A stretch of DNA of 64,000 nucleotides. Source: Halovenus sp037080055. GTDB taxonomy: Archaea > Halobacteriota > Halobacteria > Halobacteriales > Haloarculaceae. Position 1 is the stretch's first letter, and each line of letters opens with the position of its first letter. The notes under the pieces were generated by a model that was given only the letters and a program-made list of their open reading frames with translations, did no database searches and was not told the DNA's origin. The DNA lies in assembly GCF_037080055.1 (NCBI RefSeq), contig NZ_JBAOJI010000001.1:682001-746000 (forward strand), written 5' to 3'. Made by a program: the position numbers and the translations under genes. This document shows positions 42,406 through 50,948 of this stretch, in pieces.

Positions 42406-42409
42406 GTTT

Positions 42410-43003
42410 TCACCTGTCGCGACGACGCCCGTAGCGACGCGACTGCCGTCGCGGTCCGGATTCCGAGCTTGCTTCGTTAGACGCGGACGATTCGCCAGGA
42501 GCGCCAATTTCCGGAATTTCACGGCCGAGGTCGCCCACAGCGTCGGGGACTAGATCATCCTCGCCGTCTTCCTCGTCGACCCGATTCCAGGCTCGCAATC
42601 CCATCTTTCGGAGTCGGCGAACCTGTGGCAGCGTCACGAGGGTCACGACCAGCGAGGATGCCCCGAGCAATCCCATGAACAAAAGCGCCGCCGCGAGCAG
42701 GAGTTCGCCGTCGAGATACCGGTTCAGTCCGAAAAAGAAAAAGCCGATGCTGAATCCGGCTTCGATTTTCGCCTCCAGTAGCGAAATCGTCTCGTCGAAC
42801 TTGGCGAGGCGGTTGTCGACAGCCGTCAGTGTCTCGTTGGCTTCCCGGACCGCCTGTTCCGCGTCGCCCTCGATTTTCTCGACGCGTTCGAGTGTCTCGT
42901 CGGCATTTTCGACCAACGTCTCGGCATTTTCGAGCGCGTTCACGAAGCCCTCGTCGCCGAGGATGTTCATCATCCTGAGCATATTTCCGAGGTCGGAGGC
43001 CAT
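42410..43003 (-). CDS. coiled-coil membrane protein, hypothetical
   Basis: The 197-residue product has an N-terminal heptad coiled coil (ENADETLERVEKIEGDAEQA and VREANETLTAVDNRLAKFDE), then two hydrophobic helices (IGFFFFGLNRYLDGELLLAA, LLFMGLLGASSLVVTLVTLP), a basic stretch (QVRRLRKMGLRAWNRV), and an acidic then Arg-rich tail ending GPRRQSRRYGRRRDR. It resembles haloarchaeal methyl-accepting-like helical proteins only in pattern. Family not recognised. The ATG at 43003 gives an N terminus (MASDLGNMLRMMNILG) typical of such proteins. Confidence 0.6.
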   Translation of the reverse strand: MASDLGNMLRMMNILGDEGFVNALENAETLVENADETLERVEKIEGDAEQAVREANETLTAVDNRLAKFDETISLLEAKIEAGFSIGFFFFGLNRYLDGELLLAAALLFMGLLGASSLVVTLVTLPQVRRLRKMGLRAWNRVDEEDGEDDLVPDAVGDLGREIPEIGAPGESSASNEASSESGPRRQSRRYGRRRDR

Positions 43004-43182
43004 ACCGTGAGCAATGGAGCCTGAAGCTTTGATTTTGGGGTGGACCACCAGTCAAGAAAACCGGCAGACGAAGCAGAAACCGGCGCCGCTGCCCCGCTGG
43101 CTTTCTCCCACGTGGAGACTTTCCCGACGGCCCAGCGTCGACGTCGGATCATTTTTTGCGTTCGGAGAACAAGTGATGTGCG

Positions 43183-44724
43183 ATGAATTCACAAACGGCT
43201 GCGGCCGGGATGGAGCGGGGGCTGCGGGTCGCCGCCGCGCCCGCCGATCCGGGTCGTGAGGCGCTACTTGAGGCGGCACGGGGGACCGCCGAGGAGGTTG
43301 AGATCGTTGGGACCGGCTCGATCGGACAGCCAACTCTGGAGCCGCTGGTTCTCGCGACCGTCGACGGCCGCACCGCATTGTTGCCGACGCCGGGAGAGGA
43401 GGCGGTTCGGGCGGCTGTCGACCGACTGGCAGGCGGCGATCTTCCCGAGTCCGCATCATACGTCATCGAACACGAGACGGAAACGAAAACACTGCCAGTC
43501 CCCGATGACGGCCCGCTCGCGGTCGGACAGAGACGAGTAACTGCGTCCTGCGGCTGGCTGAACCCGCTCGCTTCCGAGGACTGGGACCTCTGCTCGGCCA
43601 GCGCGGACGCGAGCGAAATCGCCAATCTGGGAATCAGAGCACGCGGTCGGGGAGACGCGGTCGCAGATGACTCGGCGGCGACTGCCTGGGAGCAGGCCCG
43701 CGAGAGCGACGGCGACCCGTTGGTGGTGGTCAACGCCCACGAGTCCGACCAGCGCTCACGGGCAGACCGGTTGTTACTCGAAAGTTCGCCCATCGCCGTC
43801 CTCGACGGGGCCGCGGCCGTCGCGGGTGCTGTCGGCGCCGAGAGGGTGATCTGCTATCTGAACGAAGCCGACGACGACCTTCGCGAGCACCTCCGAGCGG
43901 TCGTCGACGCGGCAACAGATCTCCCCGTCGACACCGAGATAGCGACCGGGCCGGACCGATATCTCGCCGGCGAGCCGACGGTCGCGCTGGAGGCGATGGA
44001 AGAGGCGGATCGGCTCGAACCGCGGCTGCAGCCACCGGGGCCGGCAACCCACGGGCTGTACGGTCGTCCGACAGTGCTCCACACGCCCCGGACCTTCGGA
44101 CAGATTCGGGCCGCGCTGGCGACACCCGAGGTCTTCGACACCGGCGCGGACGACCCCGGCACGCGACTGGTGAGCGTCACCGGCGATGTCGAGGAGCCCG
44201 CTGTCGTCGAACTCCCGACCGACGGGTCGCTCGCGGCGACCCGAGAGGCAGTCTCCGTCGACGGACGCTTCAAGATGGCCTGCGTCGGCGGCGCGCTGGG
44301 TGGACTCACGCGGGATCTTTCAGTCCCGCCGTCTGCCCCTGCGCTCCGGAGTGCTTCGCTCGGGACGAATGGGGTGGTCGAACTGTTCTCCGACCGTCGG
44401 TGCCCACTCGCAGTCGCCGGTGAGCGCGTCCAGTTCGCCGCCGAGGAGAACAGCGGCCGGTGCGTCCCCGGTCGGGAAGGGACAGTCCAGTTGACCGGAC
44501 TGCTGCGCGATATCTACGACGGGACAATCGAGACGGAGAAACTACGCGAACTCGGCCGCGTCATGGAACGCTCTGCGAACTGTCAGATCGGCGCACAGGC
44601 ACCACGGCCGGCACTCACCGCCGTCGAAGAATTCAGTTCAGAGATCCGTGCCCACGCCGATGGCCGCTGCCCGAGCGGCGCCTGTGAGGTCACTACGAGC
44701 GGATTTCACGGAGAATCAGTATGA
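43183..44724 (+). CDS. NuoF-like flavoprotein subunit lacking usual cofactor ligands
   Basis: The 513-residue protein resembles the 51-kDa NADH dehydrogenase flavoprotein (NuoF/HoxF) fold: GIRARGRGDAV (about 150-160) occupies the place of GRGGAGFPTG, VVVNAHESDQRSRADRLLLE that of VNGDESEPGTFKDR, and ENSGRCVPGREG (about 422-433) that of ESCGxCxPCREG. Thus the FMN/NADH residues are altered, and the tetra-Cys [4Fe-4S] site keeps only Cys427 and Cys467. Two more Cys at 496 and 501 (GRCPSGACE) could complete a cluster. It overlaps the formate dehydrogenase gene by 4 bp, so the proteins are translationally coupled. A TATA-like ATTTTTTGCG lies about 28 bp upstream of the ATG. Confidence 0.75.
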   Translation: MNSQTAAAGMERGLRVAAAPADPGREALLEAARGTAEEVEIVGTGSIGQPTLEPLVLATVDGRTALLPTPGEEAVRAAVDRLAGGDLPESASYVIEHETETKTLPVPDDGPLAVGQRRVTASCGWLNPLASEDWDLCSASADASEIANLGIRARGRGDAVADDSAATAWEQARESDGDPLVVVNAHESDQRSRADRLLLESSPIAVLDGAAAVAGAVGAERVICYLNEADDDLREHLRAVVDAATDLPVDTEIATGPDRYLAGEPTVALEAMEEADRLEPRLQPPGPATHGLYGRPTVLHTPRTFGQIRAALATPEVFDTGADDPGTRLVSVTGDVEEPAVVELPTDGSLAATREAVSVDGRFKMACVGGALGGLTRDLSVPPSAPALRSASLGTNGVVELFSDRRCPLAVAGERVQFAAEENSGRCVPGREGTVQLTGLLRDIYDGTIETEKLRELGRVMERSANCQIGAQAPRPALTAVEEFSSEIRAHADGRCPSGACEVTTSGFHGESV

Positions 44725-47700
44725 CGACAAATCAGCATCTCCCACGAACGCCAAACGTACAGAATCCCCAGCGAGAGACGCCGGTCACCGAGACATTCGA
44801 GAGCGGAACCGCGAACGATCCCGAGGTTGGCACACGGGACGACGAATCCACGACGCTCACTGTCGGCGGCGAGACGGTGACGGTTCCACCGGGGTCGACG
44901 ATCATCGACGCGCTCCGGGCGCTCGACTCGGTGGCCGTCGACACCGGTGCCGACGGTATCGAGGACGGCGGCGTCGCCATCTCCGAGGAGGCGGATATCG
45001 CGGCACTCTGCTATTTCGACCGGACGGGCGATTGCAGCGACGAAATCGGACCAAGAAGCGAGTGCCGGACCTGCATGGTCGAGACCGACGAACACGGGCT
45101 CGTTCCCGCCTGTTCGTTCCCGGCCGAAGACGGGCTGTCGGTCAGCGTCGACGCGACGGAGGCTGTCGAGGCGCGGTCGGTCAATCTCGACCTCGTGCTC
45201 TCGAATCACAACCTCCGGTGTACGACCTGCAACGGCAACGGCCGCTGTGAACTCCAGCAAACGAGCGTCGAGCAGGGTGTCGAACACCCGCGGTACGGTG
45301 TCTTCGACGAGCGCGATCAGTACGAACCGCTGGACAGCACCTCGTCGTTCATCCAGATCGACCGCAACAAGTGTATCCTCTGCAACCGCTGTGTCGAGAG
45401 CTGTAACGACGTGCAGGTCGAAGGCGTCCTCCGGATCGAGGGGTCCGCAGGGGACACGAGAATCGCCTTCCAGAACGGCGCCGAGACGATGGCCGACTCG
45501 ACTTGCGTCTCCTGTGGCCACTGCGCCACGGTCTGTCCGACCGGCGCGCTGACTGAGAAGGACATCAGCGGGACGACGACGCTGCCCATCCCTGGCTTCA
45601 CCCAGGAGAACTCGGTCGGGACGGTAAAGCAACACGAGAACGTCGAGACCATCGACGACACCACAGCGCCGAATCGGTCGTTCGAGAAGCCACCGGGCAA
45701 GGGGGACGGACTCGGAACACTGGCCGACGGTGACTCTGCCATCTCTCGTGCGGCCGAGCGCGCGGAGTCGACACTCCGGACTCTCGCCAGCCAGTACAAA
45801 CGCAGCGTGGTACAGATGGGTGAACACACCGCCGAGAACATCGCGGCGCGGATGCTTCCGGAGGGGCTACTCTTCGATATCGCGACGACTGTCGCCGACG
45901 TACAGATGCGACGGGTCGACCGCGAGGAGACGACCTGTGGGTTCTGTTCGGTCGGCTGTCGCTTCGAGATGTGGGGCAAAGGCGAGGAGTATCTCGGCGT
46001 CGAACCGGTTTCGGACCCTGACATGGCGCCGGCAAACAACTTCTCGACCTGCGTCAAGGGGAAGTTCGGTCACGAATTCGCCAACAGCGAGAAGCGACTC
46101 ACGGAGCCACTGGTTCGCAACGACGAGGGCGAGTTGGAGCCAGCCTCGTGGGACGAAGCACTGGAGTACGTCGCTCGCGAACTGGATGGGATTCAGGAAG
46201 ATCACGGAATCGACGCCGTCGGCTGTCTCGCCTCCTCGAAGGGGACCAACGAGGAGGCCTACCTCGTCCAGAAGTTCGCCCGTGAGGTGCTCGGCACCAA
46301 GAATATCGACAACTGCGCACGGCTCTGTCACTCCTCGACGGTCGCGGCACTCCAGCAGACGGTCGGCTACGGCGCGATGACCAACCGCATCAACGAAGAT
46401 GTCGGCGAGGCCGACGCGTACCTGCTCACTGGCTCGAACACGACCGAATCACATCCAGTGCTGGCGACGCGGATCAAGCAGAACGTCCGCGAGGGAGCCG
46501 AACTGGTCGTCTTCGATCCCCGGAAGATCGGAATCGCTGAACACGCCGATCAGTTCACCCGGATCGAACCCGGCTTCGACACTGCCTGGATCAATGGTCT
46601 CATCCGCTATATCGTGGAAAACGACCTCCACGACGAGGCCTTTATCGAACGCAACACGACCGGCTTCGAGGAGGTCGTAGAGAAGGTCCAGCCCTTCACC
46701 CCCGAAAAAGTCGAGGAGCTAACTGGTGTTCCGCCCGAGGAGCTGAAGAGCGCGGCGGAGACGCTCGCCGCTGCCGAGGACGTGGTGATCGGTTGGGCGA
46801 TGGGAATCACCCAGTCCAGTCACGGTACGCAGAACGTGCTCGCGCTGGCGGACCTGGCGCTGGTTCTCGGGCAGGTCGGCAAGCCCGGTGCCGGCCTCTC
46901 GCCGTTCCGCGGGCAGAATAACGTCCAAGGCGGTGGCGGTGACATGGGAACGCTGCCGGGCAGTCTCCCCGGGTATCAGGACGTGACCGACGACGAAGTG
47001 CTCGACAAGTTCGAGCGGGTCTGGGAACGTCGTCCGCCGGACGAGCCGGGTCTGAAGGTTCCGCAGATGTTCGACGAGATCCACGAAGGCAACCTCCGCG
47101 GGATGTACGTCGTCGGGGAGAATCCGGCGCTGTCGGAACCGGATATCAGTCACGCCGCCGAGGCGCTGGAGGAACTCGACCTGCTCGTCGTGCAGGACAT
47201 CTTCCTCACGGAGACGGCAGAGTACGCCGACGTGGTGCTCCCGGCGGCGGCTTCGCCGGAGAAACACGGCACCTTCACCAACACCGAGCGACGGATCCAG
47301 CGCGTGCGGCCGGTCTCCGATGCACCCGGGAAGGCTCGGCAGGACTGGGCGATCCTCCAACAACTCGCGAACCGGCTCGGCTACGGCTGGGAGTACGATC
47401 ATCCCCGGGAAGTCATGTCGGAGATCAACGATCTCGCACCGATCTACGGCGGTGTGACCTACGACCGCCTGGAGGCGGGCGACGAACACGGCCTACAGTG
47501 GCCCTGCCCGGACACCGAGCATCCGGGGACGCCCTATCTCTACGATTACGAGGACGGCGAGTTCAACTTCGGCGACGGCAAGGCTCGATTCGTGCCCGCG
47601 GACGCCCAGCGCCCGGGCGAGGAAATCGACGAACAGTATCCGCTGACGCTGACCTCCGGGCGGGTGCTCTATCACTGGCATACGGGCCAGATCACCCGCC

Positions 47701-48068
47701 GCGTCGAGGGGTTGATGAGCCACGTCGGCGAGAGTTTCGTCGAAATCCACCCCGACACCGCTGCCGAACTCGGCGTGGCAGACGAGGAGTACGTCCGCGT
47801 CGAGTCCCGCCGCGGCGAAATCGTCGTCAAAGTCGAGGTGACCGACCGTGTCGGACCCGGCACACTCTTTATTCCGATGCATTTCGCCGCCGGCGCGGTC
47901 AACAAGCTCACTCAGGAGAATTTCGACCCACAGGCCGGAATTCCCGAGTACAAAGTTGCGAGCGTCCGGGTGGATCCGCTCGGCCCTGACGCTGACGCAG
48001 CGGTGTTGCGGCGCCCCGACGTGGGCCGTGGCTCCGAGGGGACCGACACCTCGGCGGACGACGACTGA
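44721..48068 (+). CDS. formate dehydrogenase alpha-type subunit with NuoG-like Fe-S N terminus
   Basis: The 1115-residue protein has, in order: a [2Fe-2S] ferredoxin-like domain (about 45-150, CYFDRTGDCSDE, ECRTCMVE, PACSFP), a NuoG-type His-Cys3 motif (NHNLRCTTCNGNGRC), two [4Fe-4S] ferredoxin motifs (CILCNRCVESC, CVSCGHCATVC), and the molybdopterin oxidoreductase domain from about 410 (TCGFCSVGCRFEMWG, then CVKGK) through the C-terminal cofactor domain. Cys536 in ARLCHSS occupies the metal-ligand position, followed by the His typical of formate dehydrogenases. It should oxidise formate (or reduce CO2) with a bis-MGD molybdenum or tungsten cofactor. It overlaps the NuoF-like gene; MobA follows 45 bp later. 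Confidence 0.9.
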   Translation: MTTNQHLPRTPNVQNPQRETPVTETFESGTANDPEVGTRDDESTTLTVGGETVTVPPGSTIIDALRALDSVAVDTGADGIEDGGVAISEEADIAALCYFDRTGDCSDEIGPRSECRTCMVETDEHGLVPACSFPAEDGLSVSVDATEAVEARSVNLDLVLSNHNLRCTTCNGNGRCELQQTSVEQGVEHPRYGVFDERDQYEPLDSTSSFIQIDRNKCILCNRCVESCNDVQVEGVLRIEGSAGDTRIAFQNGAETMADSTCVSCGHCATVCPTGALTEKDISGTTTLPIPGFTQENSVGTVKQHENVETIDDTTAPNRSFEKPPGKGDGLGTLADGDSAISRAAERAESTLRTLASQYKRSVVQMGEHTAENIAARMLPEGLLFDIATTVADVQMRRVDREETTCGFCSVGCRFEMWGKGEEYLGVEPVSDPDMAPANNFSTCVKGKFGHEFANSEKRLTEPLVRNDEGELEPASWDEALEYVARELDGIQEDHGIDAVGCLASSKGTNEEAYLVQKFAREVLGTKNIDNCARLCHSSTVAALQQTVGYGAMTNRINEDVGEADAYLLTGSNTTESHPVLATRIKQNVREGAELVVFDPRKIGIAEHADQFTRIEPGFDTAWINGLIRYIVENDLHDEAFIERNTTGFEEVVEKVQPFTPEKVEELTGVPPEELKSAAETLAAAEDVVIGWAMGITQSSHGTQNVLALADLALVLGQVGKPGAGLSPFRGQNNVQGGGGDMGTLPGSLPGYQDVTDDEVLDKFERVWERRPPDEPGLKVPQMFDEIHEGNLRGMYVVGENPALSEPDISHAAEALEELDLLVVQDIFLTETAEYADVVLPAAASPEKHGTFTNTERRIQRVRPVSDAPGKARQDWAILQQLANRLGYGWEYDHPREVMSEINDLAPIYGGVTYDRLEAGDEHGLQWPCPDTEHPGTPYLYDYEDGEFNFGDGKARFVPADAQRPGEEIDEQYPLTLTSGRVLYHWHTGQITRRVEGLMSHVGESFVEIHPDTAAELGVADEEYVRVESRRGEIVVKVEVTDRVGPGTLFIPMHFAAGAVNKLTQENFDPQAGIPEYKVASVRVDPLGPDADAAVLRRPDVGRGSEGTDTSADDD

Positions 48069-48112
48069 TCGCAGACGTCGATTTTTGTTCGCGACAGCAC
48101 GCCGTGAGAGTC

Positions 48113-48751
48113 ATGCCTCGCGGTCCCGAACGGCCGGGTATGCGAGGTGGCGTTATCGTCGCGGGTGGACGCTCGACGCGCTTCGGTGAAACTGACAAGG
48201 CCGTGGCCGCACTGGCCGGCACGCCGATGATCCGCCGCGTCGCGGACCGCCTGCAGCCAGTCGTAGACGAACTGGTGATCAACTGCCGAGACGATCAACA
48301 GCCCGCGATTCGCGACGCGCTGGCTGGCTATCCGCTGGCAGTCAGCTACGCACTCGACGAAGAACCGGATCAGGGACCTGTCGCTGGAATCCGCAACGGA
48401 TTGACTTCTGTCGAATCGGAGTACGCGACGGTCGTTGCCTGTGATATGCCCTTCGTCCAGTCCGACGTGCTCTCGCTTCTGTTCGAGCGGGCGGAGGGTC
48501 ACGACGCGGTCGTCCCTCGACTCGACGACGGATGGCTGCAGACCACACAGGCGGTCTACCGCGCGGACGCAATGGGCGCGGCTTGCGAGGCAGCCCTCGC
48601 CGAGGGGAATCCGCGCGTTCTCGCTCCACTGGAGAATATCGAGTACGTCGTCGTCGAGGCCGACGAAATCGAGTCGGTCGGCTCGACACAGAGCTTCGAG
48701 AACCTCAACACTCGCGAAGAGTTTGAGGAGGCTGCCGACCGTCTGGCCTGA
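48113..48751 (+). CDS. mobA: molybdenum cofactor guanylyltransferase
   Basis: The 212-residue protein transfers GMP from GTP to molybdopterin, making the guanine dinucleotide cofactor needed by the neighbouring dehydrogenase. The NTP loop GVIVAGGRSTRFGETDKAVA matches LAGGxSxRMGxDK, then DQGPVAGIRNGL, VACDMPFVQSDVLSLLF (Mg2+-binding CDMP) and FENLNTREE. Alternative starts are GTG 48104 and ATG 48140; 48113 lies about 28 bp after a TTTTTG-rich stretch. It is close enough to the dehydrogenase gene to be cotranscribed, and this pairing fits its function. Confidence 0.88.
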   Translation: MPRGPERPGMRGGVIVAGGRSTRFGETDKAVAALAGTPMIRRVADRLQPVVDELVINCRDDQQPAIRDALAGYPLAVSYALDEEPDQGPVAGIRNGLTSVESEYATVVACDMPFVQSDVLSLLFERAEGHDAVVPRLDDGWLQTTQAVYRADAMGAACEAALAEGNPRVLAPLENIEYVVVEADEIESVGSTQSFENLNTREEFEEAADRLA

Positions 48752-48763
48752 CTCCCGACAGCG

Positions 48764-49504
48764 CTACTCGATCACGTCGACGACCGGGTTGTCCGCGACG
48801 AGACTCGTGAGCACGACCCGCGGTACGTCCGCGCGGTCGAGAATCCCTCGCGCGATGTCGCGCCCGACACCCGCTAGTTCCTCGTCGTCAACCTTGTTGA
48901 GAACCGGAATCGCAGTCGCGCCCTCGGGAACTCCTTTGAGTCCCCCATCGGGACTGGCGACCACTGAGGCCACGTCCGCCGGGGTGATTTGCTCACCCTC
49001 GCTGAGGCCGGTGATGGTGGCGACGCGCTCGGGGCGATGGACGGTTTCCTCGCTGAGTGGCTCGCCGACCGCGTGGACGCTCGCGATGGGGAGAACAGTG
49101 TCCGTCGATTCCGGAAGCTGTGGCTCTTCGTTGCCGGGTGCTTTGAACTCCCTCGTCCGAGCACCGTCGGCTTTGGTCAACAGGACATCCGCGACATCCG
49201 ACCGGGCCAGTTCGTCGACGACGGCGGTGTCGTATCCCCGGTATCTCGTCTCCCCGTCGCGTTCTGGGACCACGCCGAGCGGGTATTCATCGGTGGCCGC
49301 CAGCGCGGCCACTGGATCCTCGGTCGTGACGACGTTGCTCACCTGCTCGTCGAAGATCGGGATGCGGACCGTCGCGGTGACGACGCTGCGGAGACCTGCT
49401 TCGGCGGCCCGGTCGGCGAGGGTGTACAGCGCGGTTTTCTTGCCCCCCGCGCCGACGACACAGACGAGTCCTGATCGGGCATCGAGAGCGTCGAGAAGGT
49501 CCAT
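48764..49504 (-). CDS. yqeC: YqeC-family protein (putative selenium/molybdenum hydroxylase accessory)
   Basis: The 246-residue protein has the YqeC pattern: GLVCVVGAGGKKTALYTLAD with P-loop-like GAGGKKT near the N terminus, SVVTATVRIP, DVLLTKADGARTREFKAPGNE with the conserved ExDGAxxRxxKxPxxxEP text, and PVLNKVDDEEL. In bacteria YqeC genes cluster with selenium-dependent molybdenum hydroxylase genes and its activity is not settled. Here it is convergent with mobA and near a formate dehydrogenase, so a role in molybdenum enzyme maturation is a reasonable inference. Start ATG 49504 gives MDLLDALDARSG, a family-like N terminus. Confidence 0.78.
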   Translation of the reverse strand: MDLLDALDARSGLVCVVGAGGKKTALYTLADRAAEAGLRSVVTATVRIPIFDEQVSNVVTTEDPVAALAATDEYPLGVVPERDGETRYRGYDTAVVDELARSDVADVLLTKADGARTREFKAPGNEEPQLPESTDTVLPIASVHAVGEPLSEETVHRPERVATITGLSEGEQITPADVASVVASPDGGLKGVPEGATAIPVLNKVDDEELAGVGRDIARGILDRADVPRVVLTSLVADNPVVDVIE

Positions 49505-49576
49505 ATTTGGGGATGAGCCGGAACTACCTAAGACGTTGTGGAAGCCAAGTGTGTCCAAGCAAATCGCGCCCTCTAG

Positions 49577-49693
49577 ATGGATTCAAGAGGGAGTCCAGTA
49601 CATCGCGGACATCTGGGTGATAGTCCAGTAGATATGGACCGAACAGAGTGCGGTACAAGCATCCGCCGAGCTGCGCGAACGGCGACGCCGTGA
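49577..49693 (+). CDS. possible 38-residue ORF upstream of the tRNA-Pro region
   Basis: The frame MDSRGSPVHRGHLGDSPVDM to ATP is open between stops and has haloarchaeal-like codon choice, but no start context and no recognised family. It lies in a repeat-rich interval and may be a gene remnant. Confidence 0.2.
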   Translation: MDSRGSPVHRGHLGDSPVDMDRTECGTSIRRAARTATP

Positions 49694-49713
49694 GCGCGAA
49701 GCGAGGCGGTTCA

Positions 49714-49853
49714 CCGAGTCTGAACGGAGTGAGGACTCGGCAGTTTTTCCCCAAGTTTTTGCAAGGAGCGGTTCGCTCTTCGAGCGAACCCGACGCAGCA
49801 AAAAGTGGTATGGGACCACCGAGGACTCGCTTCGCTCGCCCTCGTAGTCCCAC
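49714..49853. repeat. three consecutive hairpins behind tRNA-Pro, with a partial tRNA 3'-end copy
   Basis: Stems: CCGAGTC 49714-49720/GACTCGG 49734-49740; GGTTCGCTC 49770-49778/GAGCGAACC 49782-49790 (9 bp, perfect); TGGGAC 49812-49817/GTCCCA 49848-49853 with inner GAGG/CCTC. The third starts with TGGGACCACCGAG, close to the tRNA-Pro 3' end (TGGGACCGCCGAG). No gene with codon bias is seen in this 390-bp interval apart from the short frame at 49577. Confidence 0.55.
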
Positions 49854-49893
49854 GTTTCCATGCGTCGCTCGCGGGCTCGCTCCTTTGGAAAAG

Positions 49894-49964
49894 TGGGACC
49901 GCCGAGATTCGAACTCAGGTCCGACGCACCCCATGCGCCGAGGATACCGCTACCCCACGGTCCC
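49894..49964 (-). tRNA. tRNA-Pro (GGG)
   Basis: On the minus strand the acceptor GGGACCG (49964-49958) pairs with CGGTCCC before A73 at 49894. The T arm reads CTGAGTTCGAATCTCGG, giving GAG/CTC-type pairing around TTCGAAT. The anticodon loop is ATGGGGT, with anticodon GGG between GGCGC and GCGTC. The gene is intron-less, 71 nt. A CTTAATC box lies about 32 bp upstream. No CCA end is encoded. Confidence 0.92.
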
Positions 49965-50012
49965 GCGTTTCGAGTAGACGACGGTCCCGGGATTAAGGCC
50001 TTCGATTCGCAG

Positions 50013-50948
50013 TCACACCAGCACCCGTTCGAGTTCCACGACCGTGCCCGATTCAGCCTCCGGATCGCCGACGAGCGTCCCGAGACAGACTGCCGACCCG
50101 TTCGGCGTGAAACAGGCAATCAAATCTCCCTGAGTCGGTTCACTTCCGTCCAGCGGCGCAGACTCGCTGTCGATCACACCGGGCGCGTAAACCGGCGCGC
50201 CCTCGGCAATCTCGCGGGCAGCACTGGGGGCGACGATCAGCCGCGGCAGCGAGCGCAGAGCCTCCTCGGCCGGCGAAACCACCTCGCGAATCCACTGCTC
50301 CTCGCCGTCCTCGGCCCAGAACGCCAGCGCGTCGGCGAACTCCTCCATCGTCACCAGAGCACTGTCGTCGAACTGGCCGGTCATGCTTCGCCGGAGGTCG
50401 CCCATGTGCGCGCCCGTCCCGAGGGCGAGGCCGATGTCGTGGCAGAGCTTTCGGATGTACGTCCCCGCCTCGCAGCGAATCCGCAACAGGGCCTGTCGGC
50501 CGTCGCGTTCGAGCAATTCGAGGTCGTGAATCCGGCGAGTCCGCAACTGCCGTCTGACGGCGCTCTTCAGTGGTGGCTTCTGGTAGAGGTCGCCCTCGAA
50601 CTCCGCGAGCGTCGTCTCGAAATCCGACGGCGGTGGTCCCTGTAGTTCGAGAACCGCGATGTACTCCTTGTCGCTCTTTGCGAACACCTGTGCGAGTCTG
50701 GTCGCGTCGCCGAGCAGCGACGGCAACGAGCCGGTGACTTTCGGATCGAGCGTGCCGGTGTGCGCGACACGGTCGAGAAGGGACTCCGCGGTGTCACCAG
50801 CAGCCTGCTCGACAGCGTCGTTGACGAGGCGTTTGAGCCAGTCGGCGACCTGATGAGAGGTCGGTCCCGGCGGTTTGTCGAGATTGCAGACGCCGAAGGC
50901 GAGCAACTCCTCGACAGAGCGCTCACCAGGTGGATCGCGGAGTGTCAT
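50013..50948 (-). CDS. cbf5: tRNA/rRNA pseudouridine synthase Cbf5 (TruB family)
   Basis: The 311-residue enzyme isomerises uridine in rRNA (with H/ACA guide RNPs) and in the tRNA T arm. The catalytic Asp68 lies in AHTGTLDPKVTGSLP. NLDKPPGPTSHQVADWLK is the start motif and YQKPPLKSAVRRQLRTRRI and CEAGTYIRKLCHDIG are characteristic. A C-terminal PUA domain (about residues 230-311) binds the ACA box. It overlaps the cytidylate kinase gene by 4 bp, part of the conserved archaeal adk-DUF106-cmk-cbf5 unit. Confidence 0.94.
   Translation of the reverse strand: MTLRDPPGERSVEELLAFGVCNLDKPPGPTSHQVADWLKRLVNDAVEQAAGDTAESLLDRVAHTGTLDPKVTGSLPSLLGDATRLAQVFAKSDKEYIAVLELQGPPPSDFETTLAEFEGDLYQKPPLKSAVRRQLRTRRIHDLELLERDGRQALLRIRCEAGTYIRKLCHDIGLALGTGAHMGDLRRSMTGQFDDSALVTMEEFADALAFWAEDGEEQWIREVVSPAEEALRSLPRLIVAPSAAREIAEGAPVYAPGVIDSESAPLDGSEPTQGDLIACFTPNGSAVCLGTLVGDPEAESGTVVELERVLV

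Noticed and set aside
42271..42522. Minus-strand frame through the end of the coiled-coil gene region
   Set aside because: It overlaps a better supported gene in another frame and has no recognisable family.
44721..48068. Selenocysteine-containing formate dehydrogenase
   Set aside because: The metal-ligand position is Cys536 (codon TGT) and the frame has no internal TGA.
49524..49934. Minus-strand open frame covering tRNA-Pro
   Set aside because: Much of its text (GPEFESRRSHF) is simply the tRNA T arm translated, a common false call.
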